The notes beneath the pieces were generated by a model. That model ran no database searches. It worked only from the letters and a program-made list of their open reading frames with translations, and was not told the origin of the DNA. Positions 5,780-12,259 of a DNA stretch of 12,259 nucleotides are shown here, piece by piece. Source of the DNA: Gammaproteobacteria bacterium (GTDB lineage: Bacteria; Pseudomonadota; Gammaproteobacteria; Steroidobacterales; Steroidobacteraceae); the NCBI GenBank assembly GCA_028293725.1, contig JAQGOE010000275.1, positions 1 through 12,259 on the forward strand, read 5' to 3'. The position numbers were made by a program, and so were the translations under genes. Numbering within the stretch: the stretch's first letter is position 1; every line of letters starts with the position of its first letter.

Positions 5780-6559
5780 CTAGCGGATTCTCGTGCCGAT
5801 GCGGTGCCATTCTGGCCAACCTGGTATTCGCCAGTTCATCCATATTCCGCGGGCGTGTCCGACGAGGTTGCCCTCAGGAACAAAACCCACCTTTGTGAAG
5901 CGGCTGTCCTCACTGTCATTACGATTGTCGCCCATGAAAAAATAGTGTCCGATGGGAACGACTCCATCGAAGTCGGCAGCCCAGCGATCGGATGCGAACA
6001 TTACGACATGCTCCGATTCGTCGAACTTCTCCACTGCAAGGCCTGACCCGGAAAATCCGTAACCGCCCGAATAGGTACCGGCGGCTGTCAGAGGAATCAA
6101 CGTGCCATTGATGACAACCCGGTTGTCGTGCACGACGACATGATCTCCGGGTAGGCCCACGAGTCGCTTGATGAGATTGATCGAAGGACTCGAGGGCGAG
6201 CGAAACACGATCACATCGCCGCGTCGCGGTCTCCCAATCGGGACAATCTTTGTATTGAGCAACGGCAATCGCAGTCCGTAGGAGAACTTGTCTACAAAAA
6301 TGAAGTCGCCGTCTACCAACCCCGGCATCATGGATGCAGACGGAATGCGAAAAGGCTCGAATAAGAATGAGCGAAAGAGAAGGACACTCAAAATGATCGG
6401 AAAGAATGAGCGGGCGTAGCTCACGAGCAGTCGCACTCCAGCTGCCGGGGCACTGCCGGCGGTGCCGCGATTTAACGCGGACCGGATTCTGTCGACCAGC
6501 AAGATCGTGCCTGTCACAACAACTGCGATGACGAGAACGGCCGAGAAATCGAGAGTCAT
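5780..6559 (-). CDS. lepB: Signal peptidase I (S26 family)
   Basis: The product has 259 residues and cleaves signal peptides from exported proteins at the outer face of the inner membrane. Two N-terminal membrane segments are seen (about 5-23 and 47-66). All family boxes follow: RIPSASMMPGL with catalytic Ser76, GDFIFVDKFSYGLRLP, RGDVIVF, SINLIKRLVGLPGD with general-base Lys131, and HYFFMGDNRNDSEDSR. The catalytic Ser/Lys dyad is therefore intact and the enzyme should be active. It is not next to lepA, rnc or era, the usual neighbours of the housekeeping gene. It lies 36 bp after the permease-prefix-like gene in what looks like a padR-led operon, so it may be an extra, regulated paralogue. 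The ribosome site before the ATG is poor, suggesting coupling with the upstream gene or modest expression. Confidence 0.93.
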   Translation of the reverse strand: MTLDFSAVLVIAVVVTGTILLVDRIRSALNRGTAGSAPAAGVRLLVSYARSFFPIILSVLLFRSFLFEPFRIPSASMMPGLVDGDFIFVDKFSYGLRLPLLNTKIVPIGRPRRGDVIVFRSPSSPSINLIKRLVGLPGDHVVVHDNRVVINGTLIPLTAAGTYSGGYGFSGSGLAVEKFDESEHVVMFASDRWAADFDGVVPIGHYFFMGDNRNDSEDSRFTKVGFVPEGNLVGHARGIWMNWRIPGWPEWHRIGTRIR

Positions 6560-6595
6560 GCGGTTTATTGCCGGCCGAGAGCGGATGCGAGACGG

Positions 6596-7117
6596 CTACT
6601 TGTGCCCTACGCAGACGACCGGATCGGAACTGCCAGGCGAGCCGACGGTCGTCGTGCCCGCCCATGTCAGCGTTGCGACGCTCAGCGCGATTGCCGCGAG
6701 CAAACGTTTGATCGCCGGATGCCTCCGCTTTCGTAGACCTCCCGCAATTGAAGCGTGAAGGCCGAGAGACGCGATTGAGGCTAACAGAACAATGCTTGCG
6801 ATGAGCGCCGACCGGAAGAAGTCCGCCGGTGCGTCAACACGTCGCAATTCATAAAATAGCGAAACGAGGCCGGTCACCGCGACGGATTCTGCCGCTACCC
6901 GGAGCAGGATTCTGGCGGCCGACACCGCTAACGTTGGGCGCAGTACTTTCGCGCTGGCGACAACCAGCGCGGCGACGACTTGCTTCCAGTACCAGAAGCG
7001 GCTTTTGCCCTGACGGTATTGCTCGATCAAGTCGCCTACCAGCGAGTCGCGTTGATAGTCAGATGCAAAATGCGCCAAAAGCCAAGTAGCAAACACCGGC
7101 GGGGGACGCTTCATCAT
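6596..7117 (-). CDS. Permease-prefix-like small membrane protein
   Basis: The product has 173 residues. The N-terminal 45 residues (PPPVFATWLL, DYQRDSLVGDLIEQYRQGK, FWYWKQVV) match the short prefix found before MacB/FtsX-like permeases in 'permease prefix domain' and ADOP-type proteins. The permease itself is missing. The rest has three or four hydrophobic helices (about 45-65, 70-90, 103-125, 136-155). The start was chosen at the ATG at 7117, where ATGA overlaps the padR stop and a GGAAAGG lies 9 nt upstream. A longer frame from 7174 exists but would run deep into padR. Overlap with padR and a 36-bp gap to lepB support a three-gene operon. The function is unknown. A membrane partner or input for the PadR regulator or the peptidase is only a guess. 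Confidence 0.72.
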   Translation of the reverse strand: MMKRPPPVFATWLLAHFASDYQRDSLVGDLIEQYRQGKSRFWYWKQVVAALVVASAKVLRPTLAVSAARILLRVAAESVAVTGLVSLFYELRRVDAPADFFRSALIASIVLLASIASLGLHASIAGGLRKRRHPAIKRLLAAIALSVATLTWAGTTTVGSPGSSDPVVCVGHK

Positions 7118-7449
7118 ACGAGTTCGCCTTTCCAAGAAGAAATCCCGCTCGAGAGCCGCATCAGAGTTCGACACGCATCGCGCGCTTCTTTTAGTCCTGC
7201 CGCGGTGGGCGCGAAGTAGGTCCGCGCTTTGCCGCCACGCTCCGCGGTGGGCTCGCCGAGCGAAGACCTGACGAAGCCCTTGCGTTCCAATCGCTCCAGA
7301 GCGGCATAAACGCTGGCGAGGGCTACCTCTCGGCCACTCTTTTCTGCGATATCACGCGATATCAGGACGCCGTAGGCATCGCGGTCGGGTCGCATAACGG
7401 CAAGCAGAACCATGAGTTCGAGCTGACCCAGGTACTCGCGCTTTCTCAT
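7114..7449 (-). CDS. PadR family transcriptional regulator
   Basis: The product has 111 residues from the ATG at 7449, a typical size for the short PadR class. The winged helix is clear: MRKREYLGQLELMVLLAVMR, AYGVLISRDIAEKSGREVALASVYAALERLERKGFVRS, LGEPTAERGGKARTYFAPTAAG. PadR proteins are dimeric repressors, usually of their own operon, and are released by small molecules or other signals. The short PadR class is often encoded beside permease-prefix/ADOP-type membrane proteins, as here. A TTG at 7485 would add 12 residues (MHFRHIFIIVEV), but the family normally begins at MRKREYLG. It is divergent from the large TPR gene, so the shared 132-bp region may hold its operator. Confidence 0.9.
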   Translation of the reverse strand: MRKREYLGQLELMVLLAVMRPDRDAYGVLISRDIAEKSGREVALASVYAALERLERKGFVRSSLGEPTAERGGKARTYFAPTAAGLKEARDACRTLMRLSSGISSWKGELV

Positions 7450-7581
7450 AACTTCCACAATAATGAAGATATGCCTAAAATGCAAATCGATGCAGGAATT
7501 GTCGCGGGAATTCGGATCCGGGAATGGCGACCGGAGATCGGATAAGCTGTCACCTTCTCAGCCGGTCACCGCGATACAAAA
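7450..7581. promoter_or_regulatory. Divergent promoter region between padR and the TPR gene
   Basis: This 132-bp region is the only place from which both the padR operon (-) and the TPR gene (+) can start. On the minus strand TTGCAT (7485-7480) and TATTGT (7462-7457) are 17 bp apart, a weak sigma-70 match that would give a nearly leaderless padR message. ATGC recurs at 7471, 7480 and 7490, about one helical turn apart, and may be part of a regulator site. For the plus-strand gene no convincing promoter or ribosome site is seen. Confidence 0.35.
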
Positions 7582-9582
7582 ATGACAGAACAAGCGGACT
7601 CTGAAGGGACAGAAGCAGCGGAAGGAGCGGAGCCATCGAACCCTGCGGCGGTCTCGATCGCACTGGACCGGAGATCATCCCCAGGCGCAACGGCTGTGGA
7701 CGCGGAAGCTGCTGCTTTCCTGCGGGATCAACGTCACCTGATCAACCTCCAGGCTGAACATCTGCACGAGCAGCGGGAGTTGCAACTCGCACACCTGCGA
7801 GTGCGTCGCTGGAAAGATCGGATGTCGCTCTCGCTGCAAGGGCTTGCAGTTCTTGCCGGCGTGGTCATAGCCGTTGGATTCGCCGAAATGGCGTGGCACG
7901 CGCATGAGGACCACGGCCTCCTGATTGACGCATTTTCGGTGCCCCCTGAGCTCTCGGCGGACGGGCTGTCGGGCAGCGTCGTAGCGCAACGGTTCCTCGA
8001 TAAGTTCAACGCGCTTCAGACCGAGACTGAATCGGACCGACCCGCCGCCACTTTTCAGAACAACTGGGGCGACGACATCAAGGTTGAAATTCCCGAGACC
8101 GGCTTGAAGCTGGGCGAGGTTGAGAAGCTCCTCCGTGACCGACTTGGCAACGTCTCCCACGTGACCGGAGACGTCTACAAGACTTTAACGGGCATTGCTG
8201 TGACAGCGCGCTTGGGTGATACGCCGCCTCGGACCTTCGGAGGGTCACGGGCGGATCTCGACCTGCTGCTTCAGCAGGCTGCCGAGTCGGTCTACCGGTT
8301 CAACCAGCCGTATCGATTCAGCGATTATCTGGAGCAGCATGGGCGGGTCGACGAAGCCGTCGGTGTGATTTCCGATCTAGCCACGAACGGTCCGCCAAGC
8401 GAACGGGGTTGGGCCTACGCAGAGTGGGCGCTGTTCAATATCAACGACTACGGTGATACCAATGCCGCACGAGTTCACGCCAAGCAAGGCTTGGGCTTCA
8501 GCGAGGGGTCCACTGTGCGTGGCGATATTGCTCTGATCAGCGCGGAGGTCTGGTCAGGCCACGATGAGGAGGCTCTGAAATATTCTCGGGATCTCGATCC
8601 GAGAGCTCACAGATGGTCCTCCGAGACAACACGGGCCTATTTCGAACAGAACAGCCTCATCTCCTCGGCTTATCTCGCGAGCTTGGTTGGCGATCTCAAG
8701 AGGTCCGCTGACCAATGGTTGCGGGTTGGCAAGACGGCGGAATACCAAGGCCTCCCGCGACTGTCGTACGCTTTGGCGGCGACTTTGTTCGCACTCAACC
8801 ACGATCCGGAGTCCGCGCAACGGGCGATGGAGCCGCTTGGGACCGCCGATGACACTTCCTTTCTTCAGGCCAACGCAATCAGCGCTTTCTCGGGTCTGCC
8901 GGGATATTGGCTGGCCGCCGAGCGCGGGGACTGGGTCTCCGCGCTGAATGACGCGCGGGCGGCTGACGCATGGTTGGAGAGCCACAAGGTCAAGCGGCCC
9001 GTCATGGGGCTCATGCAATCAGTGTGGATACGCCCCCTCGAGGCACTGGCAATGGCCAAGGAGGGCGATGCGGCAAGCGCCGAAACTCTGATTGAGACCA
9101 CGCCTGCCGACTGTTATCTGTGCCTACGCGTGCGCGGGCAAATCGCCGCAGAGAGACATGATTGGCCGACGGCGGAGCGCTGGTTCAAGGAAGCCACACA
9201 GCAGGCGCCGTCGCTCCCTTTCGCCTTTACAGAGTGGGGCGCGGAGCGACTGACGCGCGGCGACACCGATGGCGCAATCGCCGTGCTACAGCGGGCACAT
9301 GAGCTTGGACCGCACTTTGCGGATCCGCTCGAACTAACGGGCGAAGCCCTGATGCGCAAGGGTGACTACGTCGATGCGGTCGCCAAATTCCGCTTGGCCG
9401 ATGAGTCGGCGCCTCGGTGGGGAGCTAATCACCTGCGCTGGGGTCAATCGTTGCTGCACGCCGGGCGCAACAGGGAGGCGCAAGCGCGGCTCGATAAGGC
9501 GCGCTCCCTAAGTCTTTCCGTGTCCGACCGCGCGCAGTTGGATGACTTGCTCCGGCAGGCGCCCCACGGATCGCGCAAGTGA
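7582..9582 (+). CDS. Large membrane-anchored TPR-repeat protein
   Basis: The product has 666 residues. It has an acidic, low-complexity N-terminus (1-45), a charged helix likely to form a coiled coil (about 46-80, LRDQRHLINLQAEHLHEQRELQLAHLR within it), one membrane segment (about 83-105), and a domain of about 150 residues that includes VPPELSADGLSGSVVAQRFLDK and HVTGDVYKTL...ARLGDTPPRTFGG, followed by LDLLLQQAAESVYR. The remaining 400 residues are alpha-helical repeats, with the clearest TPRs at about 500-660 (AERWFKEATQQAPS, GDTDGAIAVLQRAHELGP, GDYVDAVAKFRLADESAP). The short segment before the membrane helix suggests N-in, C-out topology. Similar anchored TPR proteins occur in other Proteobacteria without known function. 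No catalytic motif is seen. It is the only complete plus-strand gene in the window. The ATG is poorly supported by a ribosome site, but no better start is visible. Confidence 0.82.
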   Translation: MTEQADSEGTEAAEGAEPSNPAAVSIALDRRSSPGATAVDAEAAAFLRDQRHLINLQAEHLHEQRELQLAHLRVRRWKDRMSLSLQGLAVLAGVVIAVGFAEMAWHAHEDHGLLIDAFSVPPELSADGLSGSVVAQRFLDKFNALQTETESDRPAATFQNNWGDDIKVEIPETGLKLGEVEKLLRDRLGNVSHVTGDVYKTLTGIAVTARLGDTPPRTFGGSRADLDLLLQQAAESVYRFNQPYRFSDYLEQHGRVDEAVGVISDLATNGPPSERGWAYAEWALFNINDYGDTNAARVHAKQGLGFSEGSTVRGDIALISAEVWSGHDEEALKYSRDLDPRAHRWSSETTRAYFEQNSLISSAYLASLVGDLKRSADQWLRVGKTAEYQGLPRLSYALAATLFALNHDPESAQRAMEPLGTADDTSFLQANAISAFSGLPGYWLAAERGDWVSALNDARAADAWLESHKVKRPVMGLMQSVWIRPLEALAMAKEGDAASAETLIETTPADCYLCLRVRGQIAAERHDWPTAERWFKEATQQAPSLPFAFTEWGAERLTRGDTDGAIAVLQRAHELGPHFADPLELTGEALMRKGDYVDAVAKFRLADESAPRWGANHLRWGQSLLHAGRNREAQARLDKARSLSLSVSDRAQLDDLLRQAPHGSRK

Positions 9583-9618
9583 TCAACTGTCAGGACCAGG
9601 CTGCGACCAACGTCCGCT

Positions 9619-12045
9619 TCAGTTGCGGAGGCCTTCGGAGCGAAGCAGTTCACGCAGATGATCCGCTTCAATCGGCTTCGTGAAGTGATGATTGAAACCT
9701 GCCGCGAGCGCCTGGGCCTTGTCTTTATCTTGTCCCCAACCCGTCACGGCGATAAGGGTGACCGCTCGACCGAGGGAACCCTGACGCACCTGGCGTGCTA
9801 CTTCGTAGCCGTTCAATTCCGGCATACCGATGTCCAGGAGGGCGACCTCCGGCTGCACGGCAGAGAAAGCGGCTAGCGCATCTCTCCCGTCATGTACGAC
9901 AGTGACGTCATGCCCATCCATCCGCAGGAGCATGGCGAGACTTTCCGCCGCGTCCCGATTGTCATCGGCAATGAGCACTCGTCGAGTCACCGGCTGGGTA
10001 GAGGTTGAGCGAATCGTTTGTTTCTGCTGGGGTGGACTGGTCCTGCGAAGCGGCAGCCGCACCATGAATTCGCTACCCTGTCCTAAGCCTCCGCTTCTCG
10101 CCTCGATCTGACCCCCATGAAGCCCAACGAGTCCTTTGGCGAGCGCAAGCCCGATGCCGAGTCCTCCTTCGGAACGATCCCGGCTCGAGGTCACTTGCGA
10201 AAACATCTCAAACACGTTTGCGATCGTATCGGAAGCGAGTCCGACGCCGGTATCCACAACACTGATCGTGACAATGTCAGCCGCGCACCAGGCGCGTAGC
10301 CGGATCTGTCCTTCCGGATCAGTGTACTTGCCGGCATTCGTCAGCAGGTTCGAAAGCACCTGGGCCAGGCGCAGGGGGTCGGCGACAAAATGTACTGGCT
10401 CATGAGGTAACTCGATCGAGAACCTGTGCCGCTTTGCATCTATAGTCGGACGCGCCGCCTCGACCGCGGCGTCAACTACTTCTGCGAGTTCGATCGTTTC
10501 CGTGCGGAGCTCCAGTGTGCCGCGCGTGATGCGGGAGATATCCAGGAGATCCTCCAGCAGCAGTGACATGTGCTGCACCTGTCGGCTGATTACGTCGCTG
10601 CTCCAGCGTTTCTGCGCTTCCGTCGCCGTCGGAGCCTTCGAAATCAGCGCCGCCTGGCGAATGGGCGCGAGCGGATTACGCAACTCGTGGGCGAGTGTCG
10701 CAAGGAACTCATCCTTGCGGTGATCGGCCTCGCGAAGCGAGGCTTCGGCGCGCTCTCGAATAGCGACCTCCTGGCGTAACGTTTCTTCCGTACGCTTTCG
10801 CTGAGTGATATCCCGCGCGATTTTTGAAGCGCCGATGATGGTGCCGTCCAGATCCTTGATGGGGGAGACCGTCAGGGATACATCCAGAAGAGTGCCGTCC
10901 TTTCTCATCCGCACCGTTTCGTAGTGATCGATGCGCTCACCGCGCTTGAGCTTTTCTAGAATGGCCGGTTCTTCGTCGCTCTGGTTCGGCGGAATCAACA
11001 GCGTGATCGATCTGCCGATGACTTCCTCTGCGGTGTAACCGAACATGCGCTCGGCGCTGTGATTCCAGGTAGAGATAACGCTCTCGAGAGTCTTGCTGAT
11101 GATCGCATCATCCGAAGACTCCACGATGGCGGCCAGGTGGCTGCGAATCCCGTGCGCCTGTGTGCGTGCCTCCCGCAGAGCCTGTTCCGTTTGCTTGCGC
11201 TCTGTAATGTCTTCGATGACGCCGATGAACTGTTGTGTCTCACCGCTGACTTCTTTCAGCTGCGTGAGGGTCGTACGGCCCCAGACAGTGGCGCCATTCT
11301 TGCGGACATAGCGCTTCTCGAAAGCGCAGTACGGCAGCTTACCGTCGAGCAGGGCTTGGGTCTGTGCCTGTACTGTGGGGAAATCCTCGGGGTGGGTAAT
11401 TTGCGTAAAGGTCAAGCGGAGCAATTCGTCGAGACGATACCCGAGGATGTCGCAAAATCTCTGGTTTGCTTCCAGGAATTGTTGGTTCAAGCCGGCGACG
11501 ACGATGCCGACAGCCGCATGATCGAATGTCGCTCGGAGTCGTTCTTCGTTCGCACGCAGTGCGTTTTCGGCGCGGCGCCGTTGGGTCACGTCATGAAAAA
11601 CCATGACTGCGCCGGAGATCTTCCCTTGTGCGTCCCGAATAGGCGCCGCGCTATCTTCGATGGGGATGAAGTTGCCCCGCTGGTCTATGAGAGCCGTATG
11701 ATTCGCGAGCCCGACGATCTTGCCGGTCTGAAGGACTTTGCCGATGGGATTTTCGACTGTCTGCCGCGTGTCCTCGTTGACGATGCGGAACACCCGCTCC
11801 AGGGGCTCGCCCCTGGCCTGCGCAGAGCTCCAACCCGTCATCGCTTCGGCAACGGGATTCAGGTAGGTAACCTTCCCCTGGACGTCGGTGGTGATGACTG
11901 CATCGCCTATGCTGGACAGCGTGACTTCGAACCATTCCCGTTGCTGTAGCAGTTCCTCTGTCTGGCGTTCCAGAGTCTGCTTTGCGTCAAGGAGTTCGCG
12001 TTCCGCGCGTTGGCGCTTTTCTTCGTTTTCGGTCGGGACGTTCAT
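9619..12045 (-). CDS. PAS-domain hybrid histidine kinase with C-terminal receiver
   Basis: The product has 808 residues and no membrane segment, so it is a cytosolic sensor. Order: short coiled coil (5-38), three PAS/PAC units (about 40-155, 165-283, 303-418), linker helix, HisKA with phospho-acceptor His453 in AHELRNPLAP, HATPase with N-box NLLTNAGKY (566-574), DTGVGL (598-603) and GGLGIGLALAK (627-637), then a receiver (about 688-803) with DD at 694-695, phospho-acceptor Asp738 in LLDIGMP, Thr768 and Lys790. All catalytic residues are intact. There is no Hpt or output domain, so the signal must pass to another protein. No heme or flavin motif can be assigned to the PAS units. The ATG has a modest GGGG 7 nt upstream. 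It lies 27 bp after a Crp/Fnr gene on the same strand, so the two are probably co-transcribed. The 3' end is convergent with the large TPR gene, 36 bp apart, with no clear terminator between them. Confidence 0.93.
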   Translation of the reverse strand: MNVPTENEEKRQRAERELLDAKQTLERQTEELLQQREWFEVTLSSIGDAVITTDVQGKVTYLNPVAEAMTGWSSAQARGEPLERVFRIVNEDTRQTVENPIGKVLQTGKIVGLANHTALIDQRGNFIPIEDSAAPIRDAQGKISGAVMVFHDVTQRRRAENALRANEERLRATFDHAAVGIVVAGLNQQFLEANQRFCDILGYRLDELLRLTFTQITHPEDFPTVQAQTQALLDGKLPYCAFEKRYVRKNGATVWGRTTLTQLKEVSGETQQFIGVIEDITERKQTEQALREARTQAHGIRSHLAAIVESSDDAIISKTLESVISTWNHSAERMFGYTAEEVIGRSITLLIPPNQSDEEPAILEKLKRGERIDHYETVRMRKDGTLLDVSLTVSPIKDLDGTIIGASKIARDITQRKRTEETLRQEVAIRERAEASLREADHRKDEFLATLAHELRNPLAPIRQAALISKAPTATEAQKRWSSDVISRQVQHMSLLLEDLLDISRITRGTLELRTETIELAEVVDAAVEAARPTIDAKRHRFSIELPHEPVHFVADPLRLAQVLSNLLTNAGKYTDPEGQIRLRAWCAADIVTISVVDTGVGLASDTIANVFEMFSQVTSSRDRSEGGLGIGLALAKGLVGLHGGQIEARSGGLGQGSEFMVRLPLRRTSPPQQKQTIRSTSTQPVTRRVLIADDNRDAAESLAMLLRMDGHDVTVVHDGRDALAAFSAVQPEVALLDIGMPELNGYEVARQVRQGSLGRAVTLIAVTGWGQDKDKAQALAAGFNHHFTKPIEADHLRELLRSEGLRN

Positions 12046-12072
12046 CGCTTTGCCCCAGCATCACGACCCAAC

Positions 12073-12259
12073 CTACATTGACGCCGATCGCCTGCTTGCA
12101 GTGACGAGCAATCTATCGAATTCGCCAGTAATGAGTTGATAGCACTCACAGGACGCCTCCTCAAGGCCATCACGATCCAGTACGGTGATCACACCCCGAT
12201 GATACCGAATCAGTTCGCGCTCCTGAAGCACCTGGGCGGTTTCGCTGACGCTGGCCCGC
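12073..12259 (-). CDS. Crp/Fnr family transcriptional regulator, C-terminal end only (partial)
   Basis: The minus strand is open from the right edge to a TAG at 12073-12075 and gives 61 residues, beginning [20 protein letters not shown]. This is the recognition helix and wing of the Crp/Fnr helix-turn-helix: [12 protein letters not shown], then [18 protein letters not shown], then the typical tail [17 protein letters not shown]. The cyclic-nucleotide-binding-like effector domain lies outside the window, so its ligand cannot be told. Many relatives with this ECECY-type tail lack a known effector. It precedes the PAS hybrid kinase by 27 bp on the same strand, suggesting one operon. Confidence 0.82.
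   Translation of the reverse strand, partial: RASVSETAQVLQERELIRYHRGVITVLDRDGLEEASCECYQLITGEFDRLLVTASRRSASM

Noticed and set aside
5570..6046. Plus-strand frame of 158 codons opposite the end of lepB
   Set aside because: It is mostly antisense to lepB's conserved GDNR box and has no recognisable motif.
7118..7174. Upstream extension of the permease-prefix-like protein to a start at 7174
   Set aside because: It would overlap padR by about 60 bp. The ATG at 7117 has the ATGA overlap, a GGAAAGG at suitable distance and a family-like N-terminus.
9583..9618. Shared terminator between the convergent TPR and kinase genes
   Set aside because: The 36 bp contain no stem with a T-run on either strand.
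11059..11949. Long plus-strand open frame of 296 codons
   Set aside because: It lies entirely antisense to the PAS domains of the hybrid kinase, has no recognisable domain, and is a usual by-product of GC-rich coding sequence.

Overview
The window is GC-rich, densely packed DNA with typical bacterial gene spacing. No tRNA, rRNA, insertion sequence, phage gene or CRISPR array is visible. The gene content points to an environmental, probably soil or freshwater, proteobacterium: a FixJ-type response regulator tail, a Crp/Fnr regulator next to a PAS hybrid kinase, a PadR regulator with a permease-prefix-like membrane protein, a DUF4331 protein, and a HupE/UreJ-type membrane protein. A gammaproteobacterium of the Steroidobacter/Nevskiales kind is my best guess, inferred from gene content and not proven.

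Layout. (1) Positions 1-114 (+) are the 3' end of a FixJ/LuxR-type response regulator, which runs 32 bp into the convergent 3' end of an isocitrate lyase/PEP mutase family gene (83-907, -). (2) Positions 990-4891 (-) are a compact three-gene unit, transcribed DUF4331 secreted protein, then TPR protein, then HupE/UreJ_2 membrane protein. The last two overlap by ATGA, and all three products carry an export signal or membrane segments. Two strong inverted repeats sit at the translation starts of the first two genes. (3) Position 5202-5558 (-) is a small two-domain protein ending in a ClpX-type C4 zinc finger with an enlarged, GC-repeat-encoded loop. (4) Positions 5780-7449 (-) are a PadR regulator, a small permease-prefix-like membrane protein and a type I signal peptidase, probably one operon. 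(5) Position 7582-9582 (+) is a large membrane-anchored TPR protein, divergent from padR. (6) Positions 9619-12259 (-) hold a cytosolic PAS hybrid histidine kinase with a C-terminal receiver, preceded by the 3' end of a Crp/Fnr family regulator.

How they work together. The DUF4331/TPR/HupE unit looks like an envelope system of unknown purpose. It combines a secreted protein, a secreted or anchored TPR scaffold and a polytopic membrane protein with a periplasmic EF-hand and the conserved His/Asp/Glu residues of metal-permease relatives. The PadR/prefix-protein/LepB unit looks like a regulated accessory signal peptidase locus. The Crp/Fnr regulator and the PAS hybrid kinase are probably co-transcribed and may form one redox or gas-sensing regulatory unit. 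No obvious defence, secretion or biosynthetic system was found. The DUF4331 unit is the best candidate for an undescribed system.
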